Shown: one piece after another, positions 9,079 to 17,279 of the stretch
Numbering within the stretch: the first letter of the stretch is position 1
How the letters are laid out: every line of letters starts with the position of its first letter
Source of the DNA: Citrobacter freundii ATCC 8090 = MTCC 1658 = NBRC 12681
GTDB lineage: Bacteria; Pseudomonadota; Gammaproteobacteria; Enterobacterales; Enterobacteriaceae
Assembly (NCBI RefSeq): GCF_011064845.1
Contig: NZ_CP049015.1
Location: 3,844,001-3,908,000, forward strand
Reading direction: 5' to 3'
DNA: 64,000 nucleotides
Notes under the pieces: model-generated
Told to the model about the DNA's origin: nothing
Seen by the model: the letters and a program-made list of their open reading frames with translations, nothing else
The model's database searches: none
Made by a program: the position numbers and the translations under genes

Positions 9079-9098
9079 GAGCCTGCATTAACAGGCTC
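9079..9098 (-). terminator. Intrinsic terminator downstream of the DcuC-like gene
   Basis: On the minus strand GAGCCTG-TTAATG-CAGGCTC is followed by TTATTTTTTT, a textbook rho-independent signal. It lies 8 bases past the DcuC-like stop and 26 bases ahead of the malic enzyme start, so it should limit read-through. Confidence 0.8.
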
Positions 9099-9105
9099 TC
9101 GGGAT

Positions 9106-10473
9106 TCAAATCAGGACATAGTTGGCAACCAGCATCGCCGCGATACCGGCCAGCGCTGGAAGCAGCGTTCTTCTGACGATCATAAACGGTGAACATTCCC
9201 CTGCTTTGCTTACCGCAATAATGATGCCAGCCACAGGAGACATTGAGCGCCCCATTCCCGCCATCAACTGCATTGGCAGAATCATATTGACAGCGCTCTC
9301 ACCAAATTTTGCCGCAATGGAGGGAGCCAGGCCGGAGAAAGAGAAAAAGGCGGCTACGCCAGAGCCTGTCAGGACGGCGGTGACGCCCACCAGCGCGGTC
9401 ATCACCAGCGTCATACTGGTAAAACCCAGGCCTGCGTTTTGCACTGACTGCAACAGGTAGTCCACCGCGCCAATTTTCTGCAGCCCCTGGGCATAGATAT
9501 CCGCACACACCAACAAGGAAACAATACTGGTAAACATGCTGCCCATGCCTTTGAAAAAGACCTGTAACCCTTTACAGCAGTTTTTGAAATCTCGGGTAGC
9601 CACCAGTTCGAAGAAAAACGCGACGACCGCGCCAAGGATCATTGCCGTGACCACGTCAATTTTGATGGATTTGATCACCAAAGGGCTAAAGACCAGCACC
9701 AGTGCTACAGGCAGGACCGGTAACAACGCGTAAATAGCGGGTGCCTTGCGGCCCTCTTCTTCTGCTTGCACGACGCTTTGCTCGCCTGATATGAAGCCAT
9801 CCTTTTTGTCGAAATACTTCGCGGTGAAGTAAATCACTACAGCAACGGCCAACATCACCACCACCGCCACCGGCATCTGGTAATGAGCGAAGTAGATAGC
9901 GCTTTCCATGCCAGCATGCTTGGCCGCCAGATTCGCAGTACCAACCGCAGGCCCTAGATCCATAAATGCGCACAGACCGATCATCGCGGCTGCAGAAGCT
10001 TTACTGACCCCAAGACGAACCAGTACCGGGAAGAATGTCACCAGCAGCAACATCGCCAGCCCCGCCGCACTTGAAATTGCCACGTGCAGAAGCTGTGCGC
10101 AGATGTACCCCAACGCGAGGATCAGGTAAGGCGCTTTAATCACCTGTAGCGGACGAATGCACATATTCACCATCGCATTCGACGCTTTGATGTGATCCAT
10201 ATAGCTGGCAAATCCACCCGCCGCCATGATGATAAGACCAATACCCGCAATTTGTGTGGTCAGCGATTCTTTGGCAAAGCTAAAGATGTCCAGCCAGGTT
10301 GACCCCGTGGATTTCGCTTTATCATAGAGAATGCTGTTTTCAGGATAAAACAATACGGTAATGGTCAATAATGCCAGTCCAGCGAGTAATAAAACAGTTT
10401 GCGGCTGATAGTTTTTTACAATTAACCATGCTGCAATAACTGTTATCACTATTGCTATAATAAACGCTGTCAT
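9106..10473 (-). CDS. DcuC-family anaerobic C4-dicarboxylate transporter
   Basis: A 455-residue inner-membrane protein with about a dozen hydrophobic segments, of the DcuC family, which exchanges or exports C4-dicarboxylates such as succinate and fumarate. I choose the ATG at 10473 (MTAFIIAIVITV) because AGGA precedes it; the frame is open to 10497. Conserved-looking GxGxS/PxxG stretches occur near the C-terminus (GMGRSMSPVAG). It lies upstream of the malic enzyme on the same strand and divergent from the RpiR gene. Substrate is not shown by sequence; malate, fumarate or succinate fits the neighbours. Confidence 0.82.
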   Translation of the reverse strand: MTAFIIAIVITVIAAWLIVKNYQPQTVLLLAGLALLTITVLFYPENSILYDKAKSTGSTWLDIFSFAKESLTTQIAGIGLIIMAAGGFASYMDHIKASNAMVNMCIRPLQVIKAPYLILALGYICAQLLHVAISSAAGLAMLLLVTFFPVLVRLGVSKASAAAMIGLCAFMDLGPAVGTANLAAKHAGMESAIYFAHYQMPVAVVVMLAVAVVIYFTAKYFDKKDGFISGEQSVVQAEEEGRKAPAIYALLPVLPVALVLVFSPLVIKSIKIDVVTAMILGAVVAFFFELVATRDFKNCCKGLQVFFKGMGSMFTSIVSLLVCADIYAQGLQKIGAVDYLLQSVQNAGLGFTSMTLVMTALVGVTAVLTGSGVAAFFSFSGLAPSIAAKFGESAVNMILPMQLMAGMGRSMSPVAGIIIAVSKAGECSPFMIVRRTLLPALAGIAAMLVANYVLI

Positions 10474-10826
10474 AATAACAATTCCTATGCCATACAAATT
10501 TGGTAGGGTTACCCGTCATATCATCATTGCTTATGTAGGATAGTAAAAAAGCGCCTCCATATATAAGCAGTTATAATATGTACGTAAATTTATCGTATTA
10601 CACACTCAAATATTGAGATTTAATTGTAATGGGTTGTATGGTTATAAAATACGGGAAAGATATTTTCCCACCCCTTTTTGTGAGTAAGATCGCAACTTAT
10701 ATGAGTATGGTCATATCTTCCAGGAAGAGCTGGATGCGGGTTTCCAGGATATTCATTCAATGATTGACGTCGAAAGCGTATTACCCTATAACAACGTTGA
10801 TATTCAACAGCAATCGGGTGTTATCC
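10474..10826. other. Intergenic region between the DcuC-like and RpiR genes
   Basis: 353 AT-rich bases carrying divergent promoters. It contains the palindrome GGGAAA-GATAT-TTTCCC at 10653-10669 and a 48-codon open stretch (10688-10834) without a clear start. I see no RNA gene. Confidence 0.6.
10653..10669. promoter_or_regulatory. Operator copy 1 of the GRGAA-N7-TTCCC motif
   Basis: GGGAAAGATATTTTCCC is a 17-bp palindrome with 6-bp perfect arms. The same spacing and arms recur three times in the lyase/porin intergenic region (13220, 13254, 13438). The best guess for the binder is the RpiR protein encoded between the two regions. Confidence 0.55.
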
Positions 10827-10834
10827 ATGTATAA
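10688..10834 (+). pseudogene. Possible gene remnant overlapping the RpiR start
   Basis: A 48-codon stretch is open between a TAA at 10685 and a TAA at 10832. Its translation (EYGHIFQEELDAGFQDIHSM, then IDVESVLPYNNVDIQQQSGV) looks protein-like rather than random, but I do not recognise it. No start codon with a ribosome site precedes most of it; an ATG at 10760 would give only 24 residues. It could be the tail of a deleted gene or a short leader ORF whose stop overlaps the next start. Confidence 0.3.
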
Positions 10835-11720
10835 TAAAAACACATTAAGTCTGGATGAGTATAACTTACTTACTCTTAATATGGGTGATCTAACTGAATC
10901 TGAGTGCCGACTTAATGAGTACATTAATAAACACTTCAATGAACTGCCTTACCATGGCATTGTTGATCTCTCGCAAAATGCGATGGTAAGCAAAGCAACT
11001 ATTGGCCGATTTTTAAATAAAATGGGGTTTACGGGTTATGCTGCTTTCCGTAAGGCATTAGACATCACGCTGTCAAAAAATAAAATATCCGCACCGTTTG
11101 AGAAAAACATCAAACTGCGTAACAATCCTGGGATTACCACTGAAAGTATCGTTACCGATTTCACCTACAAAGTATCAGAATTATTTAATCAATTTAAAAA
11201 TAATATCGATATTGAGAGCCTTAATGCATTTATCGATCTGGTGCTGAACAACAAACGTCATATTTATGTCGTCGGCCCTTCATCGTCTCATGCCATGGCA
11301 ACGCATTTTTGTACACTGCTAAAGTACTTCCGCAGTAACATCTCCCTGTTACCGACGGACATCAGCGAACTCCCCAAATGTCTCGTCAACATTGAGGAAG
11401 GAGATGTCCTGATTGTTTTCTCTTACTATCGATTTAACCGGGTCGCCCTCAATATTGCAAGATGGTTCAGAAAAAAGAATGCCGCCGTAGTGTTGGTGAC
11501 CAACTCAGAGGCGAACCCTTACGGTAAGTTCTGCGATCTGCAGTTTGTTCTCCCAAGCGACGTACATTCCATTTTTCAAAGCCGTATTCTTGGCTTCTTT
11601 TTTATCGAACTCATTCTACATCTGGCTTATGAGAAAGGAGATAGCGAGGGGAATTTTGCCCAACTGGAAGAATTATTCGTCTTTTTCGAAACATTTTCGG
11701 CATCGTCCCACAATACTTAG
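10827..11720 (+). CDS. RpiR-family transcriptional regulator (HTH plus SIS)
   Basis: About 297 residues from the ATG at 10827 (MYNKNTLSLDEYN). An N-terminal RpiR HTH (about 20-95; LSQNAMVSKATIGRFLNKMGF is the helix-turn-helix) precedes a C-terminal SIS domain (about 125-260; YVVGPSSSHAMATHF). SIS domains usually sense phosphosugars, but here the neighbours handle dicarboxylates. The frame is open upstream to a TTG at 10764, so the start is uncertain. It lies between two divergently transcribed halves of the carbon-use module and is its likely regulator. Confidence 0.8.
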   Translation: MYNKNTLSLDEYNLLTLNMGDLTESECRLNEYINKHFNELPYHGIVDLSQNAMVSKATIGRFLNKMGFTGYAAFRKALDITLSKNKISAPFEKNIKLRNNPGITTESIVTDFTYKVSELFNQFKNNIDIESLNAFIDLVLNNKRHIYVVGPSSSHAMATHFCTLLKYFRSNISLLPTDISELPKCLVNIEEGDVLIVFSYYRFNRVALNIARWFRKKNAAVVLVTNSEANPYGKFCDLQFVLPSDVHSIFQSRILGFFFIELILHLAYEKGDSEGNFAQLEELFVFFETFSASSHNT

Positions 11721-11766
11721 TGCCACCAACCGCCAGGAGAGCTATCCCTCCCGGCGACATGACGAA

Positions 11767-13137
11767 TCAGGCAATATCTGCGGTTTTCACGCGATCGAAC
11801 TCAGCGATAGTCTCAGCGATTAACGCGTCGTTAGCCCCGATATATGACAGCGGCTCGCAGGCGGCAGCAATTTCCGCCCCAGATAATGACGCGCGGATTT
11901 CCGGGCTAGCCTGTACGATCTCCATGAAGCTGTACTCGCCGGTTGCATGCTTCAGCAGATTTTTTACCAGGTTATAGGCGGACTCTCTGCCAATTTTGGC
12001 GGCAAGCTTCATCGTCAGCGACTCAGACATAATAAAGTGCTTTGAGCAGTCAAAATTAGCGCGCATCTTATCTTCATTAACAATGAGATGCGAAAGCAGA
12101 TTCTTTGCGCGTGTCAGGCTGGTCGATAACGCATTAGAGGCCTCCGGGAGGATCGTCCAGTTTAATACCCGCATTGAGGCAGCTCGTACATCCTGTTGAT
12201 CCAGCATTGCTGGCGCGCCGGAAGCATACATCCACCCCATTCTTGCCAACGTTTGCACCATATTACTGGCGCGTGGATTAACTTTGTGTGGCATGGTGCT
12301 GGATCCGCCACCGCCCTCTCCTTCGAGTACTTCTGCAATCGGCGTGCGTCCCATGGTTTCGACATCGTTGGCCAGACGACACAGCGTGCCGTGAACAAGA
12401 GCAAAAAACTGCACAACCTCAACAACCGCATCCTGGCTGGCATTATTAATCCCGCAGGGCACGTTCAGACCCAACGCTAACATCAGCCGCTGGCGCGTTT
12501 CCATTCCCTGCTTACCTACAGAAGCCAGATTCCCCACCGCACCGCCAAAAAGTCCGGTTACGGCACGCGGATACAGCTGCTGTAGTCGTGTCAGGTGGCG
12601 GTTTATCTCCGCCAGATAACTGCAAACATGAAGCCCCCACGTCGTTGCAGAGGCATCCACCGAATTGGTACGCGCAACCATTACCGTACGCGCGTGTCGT
12701 AACGCCATCGCTTTCATGGCTTCGCCAACATCAAGCAATTGCTCACGCAATAGCCGCAGCGTTTGCTGCAATCTCATCGCCATGCCTGAGTCGAGTAAAT
12801 CCTGAGTGGTGCATCCCCAATGCAGAAACTGACTGACCAGCGGTGTTCCGCTGGCGGAGATCTGATCGATCAGCGGCTTTATCGCCATGCCGACCGTTTG
12901 TGTTTCCTGCGCCAAGGCTGGCCAGTCTATCTGTATTTCCCGACAGGTTTGTTCAATTTCAACGGCTGCTTGTTCAGGAATAATTCCCAACTCACTTTGC
13001 ACTCGAGCGACCGCCGCCTCAAAACGCAACCAACAACGCAGCAGATTGTCGTCAGACCATATTTCCCGCATCTTATCCTGAGTGAACAATGATGAATAAA
13101 GGTCAGAATCAAATACCGTTGTTTGCTTCCCGTACAT
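11767..13137 (-). CDS. Fumarase/aspartase-superfamily lyase (ASL/PcaB-like)
   Basis: A 456-residue member of the superfamily that includes adenylosuccinate lyase, 3-carboxymuconate cycloisomerase and argininosuccinate lyase. The signature GSSTMPHKVNP starts at residue 278, with the mobile-loop catalytic serines at 279-280. Conserved region 1 is LVSQFLHWGCTTQDLLDSG near 100-118. These enzymes usually eliminate fumarate from an N- or C-succinyl substrate. GGAGAGG upstream supports the start. It is convergent with the RpiR gene and divergent from the porin. With a malic enzyme and C4 carrier nearby, released fumarate could feed malate to pyruvate; the true substrate is unknown. Confidence 0.8.
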   Translation of the reverse strand: MYGKQTTVFDSDLYSSLFTQDKMREIWSDDNLLRCWLRFEAAVARVQSELGIIPEQAAVEIEQTCREIQIDWPALAQETQTVGMAIKPLIDQISASGTPLVSQFLHWGCTTQDLLDSGMAMRLQQTLRLLREQLLDVGEAMKAMALRHARTVMVARTNSVDASATTWGLHVCSYLAEINRHLTRLQQLYPRAVTGLFGGAVGNLASVGKQGMETRQRLMLALGLNVPCGINNASQDAVVEVVQFFALVHGTLCRLANDVETMGRTPIAEVLEGEGGGGSSTMPHKVNPRASNMVQTLARMGWMYASGAPAMLDQQDVRAASMRVLNWTILPEASNALSTSLTRAKNLLSHLIVNEDKMRANFDCSKHFIMSESLTMKLAAKIGRESAYNLVKNLLKHATGEYSFMEIVQASPEIRASLSGAEIAAACEPLSYIGANDALIAETIAEFDRVKTADIA

Positions 13138-13219
13138 ACAGCGCCTCTCCGGCTAGTGAATGCGTGATAATAGAAAATTTGATTAATCAATTTTGCGGGA
13201 TTTGTCTGCCAAATTATAG

Positions 13220-13236
13220 GGGAAAATAGTATTCCC
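13220..13236. promoter_or_regulatory. Operator copy 2 of GRGAA-N7-TTCCC
   Basis: GGGAAAATAGTATTCCC, 83 bases upstream of the lyase start. Same 17-bp architecture as the copy at 10653. Confidence 0.5.
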
Positions 13237-13253
13237 ACCTCAATAGTAATCAT

Positions 13254-13270
13254 GAGAATACAACATTCCC
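13254..13270. promoter_or_regulatory. Operator copy 3 of GRGAA-N7-TTCCC
   Basis: GAGAATACAACATTCCC, 34 bp centre to centre from copy 2. One arm has a single mismatch (GAG for GGG). Confidence 0.45.
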
Positions 13271-13280
13271 ATTTTCAGCT

Positions 13281-13297
13281 TTTCTACCCAGTAGAAA
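13281..13297. promoter_or_regulatory. Perfect palindrome TTTCTAC-CCA-GTAGAAA
   Basis: Seven-base perfect arms with a three-base centre, 11 bases from operator copy 3. Unlike the other four sites in sequence, so it may bind a second regulator or form a small hairpin. Confidence 0.4.
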
Positions 13298-13437
13298 TGA
13301 GACGTACTTCACAGTAATTTTCATGATCATATATTGTTGAGCCGTAACATTTTAAAAGCCCCATAATTAAATATTAGAACCATTAATACAATAGTAAAAA
13401 CAGAGATATTTATGCGTGAATAATCACATTTTATCAC

Positions 13438-13454
13438 GAGAAAAAATGATTCCC
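13438..13454. promoter_or_regulatory. Operator copy 4 of GRGAA-N7-TTCCC
   Basis: GAGAAAAAATGATTCCC, 88 bases upstream of the porin start codon, where it could control the porin-SGNH operon. Confidence 0.45.
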
Positions 13455-13542
13455 ATATCACTACCATTCCTTTTTCACGAACAATTATCCCGCTGTAAAC
13501 TTTATTTATGGTCAGGAAATCAATGCTGGTTTGAGGGATGAT

Positions 13543-14583
13543 ATGAAGCTAAAAAATTATTCACTAATATTACTAATGGGTATGAGTTCCTCGGCGTTCG
13601 CCTTAAATGTGTATAATAAAGATGGAAATACGCTGGACATCTATGGCCGCGTTGAGGGTAAAATCGCGAGTGGTCAGAATTCATTTGCTGGCAGTGAAAG
13701 CCGAAGCGATTTGGGTGGACGTATAGGTATTTATCTCACGCGAGATTTGGATATTCTGCCAGAGACCAAAATCGTGGGGCGCCTGGAATGGCAGGTGCGT
13801 ACCGAAAAAAATGATAACAATACCGGTGAAAGCGATATGGAGGCCCGATATTCCTATGTCGGCCTGTCAAACAAAACATGGGGTGAACTGATCACCGGGA
13901 GAACCAAAAACCCGTTGTATCAGGTAATGAAAATGACCGATAAATACAAAAATTTCACCCCTAATATCTACAGCTATGGCATTACAACCATTGATGATTC
14001 GTACCAGTTCAACCGACAGGACGGCACCGTTCAGTGGAACGCTAAATTTGCCGGCAATGAGATTCAGCTGGCATGGGTCTCCGGTAACGGCAACAGTGAT
14101 AACGAAGCTCTGGATTACGGCGCGATGGCCAGCTATCGCAAGTCTTTCAAATTTGGCGACTTTAGGATTACACCTGCGATAGCGGCCAGCCGTTATAAAC
14201 GACAGGACGGCGTAGTGACCACCGATGGACGTAATCAAAACGATCAAATCATGGGAGGATTACAACTCAGTTATAAAGCCTATGAAGTCGCAGTAACCGC
14301 ATTACGTACGTCTATCTCTCGCGATAACAAAAGCGATAATAATTACAAAGGGATGGATTCGCTCATTTCCTACAACTTTGGCACCGTCAAGGTTCTTACC
14401 GGATATAGCTTTTTAAATGAAGATGGTAAAGATATTGCTGAAAAAGAAGACTGGCGTGCTGAAGCGCAATTAACATTGGCTAAAGACACGTGGTTATCAT
14501 TTACTTACGATAAAGAGTTCGCAAGTAAGAACAAAAAGACCAATGATGATGCGCTTATCGTTGGGCTCCGTTATGATTTCTAA
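13543..14583 (+). CDS. General (OmpC/OmpF-type) outer membrane porin
   Basis: 346 residues. A Sec signal peptide (MKLKNYSLILLMGMSSSAFA) is followed by LNVYNKDGNTLDIYGRVEG, the typical start of enterobacterial trimeric porins. The chain alternates in beta-strand fashion and ends in a C-terminal Phe (GLRYDF) for Bam recognition. The ATG at 13543 has GAGGG five bases ahead; an upstream TTG at 13531 is less likely. It is shorter than OmpC/OmpF, suggesting altered loops. It is followed 10 bases later by an SGNH hydrolase gene and shares a regulatory region with the lyase, so it probably admits that module's substrate. Confidence 0.85.
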   Translation: MKLKNYSLILLMGMSSSAFALNVYNKDGNTLDIYGRVEGKIASGQNSFAGSESRSDLGGRIGIYLTRDLDILPETKIVGRLEWQVRTEKNDNNTGESDMEARYSYVGLSNKTWGELITGRTKNPLYQVMKMTDKYKNFTPNIYSYGITTIDDSYQFNRQDGTVQWNAKFAGNEIQLAWVSGNGNSDNEALDYGAMASYRKSFKFGDFRITPAIAASRYKRQDGVVTTDGRNQNDQIMGGLQLSYKAYEVAVTALRTSISRDNKSDNNYKGMDSLISYNFGTVKVLTGYSFLNEDGKDIAEKEDWRAEAQLTLAKDTWLSFTYDKEFASKNKKTNDDALIVGLRYDF

Positions 14584-14593
14584 GAGATAAAAA

Positions 14594-15367
14594 ATGAAAA
14601 AAATAACATTACTTGCCGCAGCGACGACTTTCGCATTAAGTAGTATCTGTGTTCACGCGGATACGTTATTAGCGCCTTCCGCACATGCGAAAATGGATGG
14701 TGAGAATAAAATTGTCGCGCTTTATGGTAACTCTTTCACTTTCTATAACAATAATATTAATACCCGCCTGCGGGATTTGACGCAGTCCTTACTGCCTGAT
14801 CACGCCAAAGGCTATAAATATCGGGGGATCACGATTTCCAGCGGTCATTTAGGCTGGCAAATTGAGAATATGCGCTATCAGAACACGCTACAGAAATGGG
14901 ATGTCGTCGTCCTGCAGGGAAACTCAACAGAAACGATTTCAAAGAAAGAAAGTACCCGGCAAAACTTCGTGGACTCTGCAACCCAAATGGCCGAAATGGC
15001 GCATAAAGCCGGTGCAAAAGTCGTCTATTTCATGACCTGGCCGAAAAAAGACAAACCCGAAGATAGCCAAAAACTGGCAGATGCTTATCTCTCGATTGCG
15101 CAAAAAACGGGGGGATATGTGGCTCCGGTAGGCCTGGCTTTCGAGAAAGCACGTAAAACGCACCCAGAAATTAACCTGTATTATCAAGATGGTGTACACC
15201 CTTCGATTTCTGGAACGTATCTCGCCGCCTGTGTATTTTTCGCTACTCTGTATAACCAGTCTCCGGTCGGCGGTGCGCTTCCTATTGATACAGACATGAG
15301 CCCTGGCGACGCCAAAGCCTTGCAGCAAGTGGCCTGGGAAACCGTCACTGAGTTCCAGAAGCCATAA
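14594..15367 (+). CDS. Exported SGNH-fold hydrolase
   Basis: A 257-residue protein with an N-terminal Sec signal ending near VHA. The SGNH blocks are visible: YGNSFT with nucleophile Ser47 (block I), a glycine in SSGHLGW (block II), LQGNS (block III), and DGVHPS with Asp199 and His202 (block V). It should act in the periplasm as an esterase or deacylase. It lies 10 bases after the porin, in the same operon. Substrate is unknown; an ester- or acyl-linked form of the lyase substrate is a reasonable idea. Confidence 0.72.
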   Translation: MKKITLLAAATTFALSSICVHADTLLAPSAHAKMDGENKIVALYGNSFTFYNNNINTRLRDLTQSLLPDHAKGYKYRGITISSGHLGWQIENMRYQNTLQKWDVVVLQGNSTETISKKESTRQNFVDSATQMAEMAHKAGAKVVYFMTWPKKDKPEDSQKLADAYLSIAQKTGGYVAPVGLAFEKARKTHPEINLYYQDGVHPSISGTYLAACVFFATLYNQSPVGGALPIDTDMSPGDAKALQQVAWETVTEFQKP

Positions 15368-15390
15368 TCATCGGGTTAGTCTTCCCCCAC

Positions 15391-15412
15391 ACGCCGACAA
15401 TCGTGTCGGCGT
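15391..15412. terminator. Hairpin after the SGNH gene
   Basis: ACGCCGACA-ATCG-TGTCGGCGT is a perfect 9-bp stem 23 bases past the stop. No T run follows, so it may end the transcript by stabilising the 3' end rather than as a strong intrinsic terminator. Confidence 0.5.
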
Positions 15413-15451
15413 AAACGCATTATCCTCATCCATTCCTTAGCGCCCTACGCA

Positions 15452-15470
15452 AATAAGAATTATTTTCATT
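15452..15470. promoter_or_regulatory. Fur box upstream of sitABCD
   Basis: AATAAGAATTATTTTCATT is a good match to the 19-bp Fur consensus on either strand, 78 bases before sitA. Fur is known to repress sit operons when iron is plentiful. Confidence 0.55.
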
Positions 15471-15491
15471 TATTTATGCCATGTGCTATAT

Positions 15492-15511
15492 AACATAGCA
15501 AAGGCTATATT
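15492..15511. promoter_or_regulatory. MntR box upstream of sitABCD
   Basis: AACATAGCAAAGGCTATATT is nearly the classic MntR site of mntH and sitA (AACATAGCAAAGGCTATGTT). It lies 37 bases ahead of the sitA start. Manganese-dependent repression is expected. Confidence 0.8.
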
Positions 15512-15547
15512 CGATGATAAATTAACCATTTTGTTGTGAGGGATACT

Positions 15548-16465
15548 ATGCCGCATCTGCCCCATCTGAAATCGTTTCTCCTTGCCAGCGTAATCACGGC
15601 GCTGACGCTGTCTCCTGCCTGGGCGAAAGAAAAATTTAAGGTAGTAACCACCTTTACGGTGATTGCCGATATGGCGAGCAATGTGGCGGGAGATGCAGCA
15701 GAGGTCAGTTCCATCACCAAACCTGGCGCAGAAATTCACGAATATCAACCAACCCCAGGTGATATTAAACGAGCGCAAGGCGCACAGCTTATTCTCTCCA
15801 ACGGTCTTAACCTCGAACTATGGTTTGCCCGCTTCTACCAAAATTTGTCCGGCGTACCAGAAGTGATGGTCTCAAACGGCGTCCAGCCAATGGGCATCAG
15901 CGAAGGACCGTACAACGGTAAACCAAACCCGCATGCCTGGATGTCAGCGGAGAACGCACTGATCTACGTGGATAACATTCGCGATGCGCTGATGAAATAC
16001 GATCCGGACAATGCCGCGACCTACCAGAAAAACGCACAGAATTATAAAGCGAAAATCCAGCAGACCCTGGCGCCACTGCATACAGAACTGGTAAAGCTCC
16101 CTGCTGATAAACGCTGGCTGGTCACCAGTGAAGGCGCATTCTCCTACCTGGCACGTGATAACGGCCTGAAAGAGCTGTATCTGTGGCCGATCAATGCCGA
16201 TCAGCAAGGTACGCCGAAGCAGGTACGCAAGGTAATCGATGCGATCAGAGAGCATCATATCCCAACGGTATTTAGCGAAAGCACCGTGTCCGACAAACCA
16301 GCGCGTCAGGTTGCCCGTGAGTCTGGCGCGTATTACGGCGGCGTGCTGTATGTCGATTCGCTCAGCGCTGCCGATGGTCCGGTACCGACCTATCTGGATT
16401 TACTGCGCGTCACCACGCAAACCATTGTTAACGGCATCAACAAGGGTCTGGAGAGACAACCATGA
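15548..16465 (+). CDS. sitA: SitA, Mn/Fe ABC transporter periplasmic binding protein
   Basis: A 305-residue cluster A-I metal-binding protein with a signal peptide ending [20 protein letters not shown] and HAWM supply the two metal-ligand histidines, and later Glu and Asp residues complete the site. I use the ATG at 15548 with GAGGGA just ahead. Highly similar to Salmonella SitA. First gene of sitABCD; its stop overlaps sitB by four bases. Confidence 0.94.
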   Translation: MPHLPHLKSFLLASVITALTLSPAWAKEKFKVVTTFTVIADMASNVAGDAAEVSSITKPGAEIHEYQPTPGDIKRAQGAQLILSNGLNLELWFARFYQNLSGVPEVMVSNGVQPMGISEGPYNGKPNPHAWMSAENALIYVDNIRDALMKYDPDNAATYQKNAQNYKAKIQQTLAPLHTELVKLPADKRWLVTSEGAFSYLARDNGLKELYLWPINADQQGTPKQVRKVIDAIREHHIPTVFSESTVSDKPARQVARESGAYYGGVLYVDSLSAADGPVPTYLDLLRVTTQTIVNGINKGLERQP

Positions 16466-17277
16466 GTCACTCTGCGATTACCGTAAATCAGGTTACGGTG
16501 ACGTATCGCAACGGTCATACCGCATTGCGGGACGCCACTTTTCAGGTTCCGGGCGGCTCAATTGCCGCTCTGGTCGGCGTCAACGGGTCGGGAAAATCAA
16601 CGCTTTTTAAAGCGCTGATGGGTTTTGTCCGCCTGGCGCAAGGGGAAATCTCAATTCTGCAACAGCCGGTAAATAAGGCGCTCAAACAGAATCTGATCGC
16701 CTATGTCCCTCAGTCAGAAGAGGTGGACTGGTCGTTTCCGGTACTGGTGGAAGATGTGGTGATGATGGGACGCTTTGGCCATATGGGCTGGCTGCGTCGA
16801 CCAAAACAGATCGACCACGCCTGCGTGGATGCGGCGCTGGCGCGGGTTGATATGCTGGACTATCGCCATCGTCAGATAGGTGAACTGTCCGGTGGGCAGA
16901 AAAAGCGAGTTTTTCTGGCAAGGGCCATCGCACAGGACGGACAGGTTATTTTACTGGATGAACCCTTCACCGGCGTGGATGTAAAAACCGAGGCCCGGAT
17001 CATCGACCTGCTGCGTGAACTGCGTGATGAAGGTCGAACCATGCTGGTCTCTACCCATAATCTGGGATCCGTCACCGAGTTTTGTGATTACACGGTGATG
17101 ATTAAGGGCACGGTGCTGGCAAGTGGACCAACCGATACCACCTTTACCCCCGAGAATCTCGAGCTGGCATTCAGCGGCGTACTGCGTCACGTTGCGCTGA
17201 GCGGCGGCGAACAACACGTGATTACCGACGATGAACGCCCGTTTATTTCGCGACGTGCGGCAAGCGAGGGGGAATAA
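16462..17277 (+). CDS. sitB: SitB, Mn/Fe ABC transporter ATPase
   Basis: A 271-residue ABC ATPase. Walker A is GVNGSGKST near residue 39, the signature LSGGQKKR near 140, and Walker B ILLDEPF near 160. It powers manganese/ferrous iron import through SitC and SitD. ATG overlaps the sitA stop; sitC begins two bases after its stop. Confidence 0.94.
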   Translation: MSHSAITVNQVTVTYRNGHTALRDATFQVPGGSIAALVGVNGSGKSTLFKALMGFVRLAQGEISILQQPVNKALKQNLIAYVPQSEEVDWSFPVLVEDVVMMGRFGHMGWLRRPKQIDHACVDAALARVDMLDYRHRQIGELSGGQKKRVFLARAIAQDGQVILLDEPFTGVDVKTEARIIDLLRELRDEGRTMLVSTHNLGSVTEFCDYTVMIKGTVLASGPTDTTFTPENLELAFSGVLRHVALSGGEQHVITDDERPFISRRAASEGE

Positions 17278-17279
17278 TC

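Larger units (their letters stand above)
13138..13542. other. Lyase/porin divergent intergenic region
   Basis: 405 AT-rich bases with no gene. It holds three GRGAA-N7-TTCCC palindromes (13220, 13254, 13438) and a different perfect palindrome, TTTCTAC-CCA-GTAGAAA, at 13281-13297. This density of operator-like sites marks a regulated divergent promoter pair. Confidence 0.65.

Noticed and set aside
13543..14583. Considered OmpG or KdgM-type monomeric porin
   Set aside because: The mature N-terminus VYNKDGNTLDIYGRVEG and terminal Phe are those of trimeric OmpC/OmpF-type porins.
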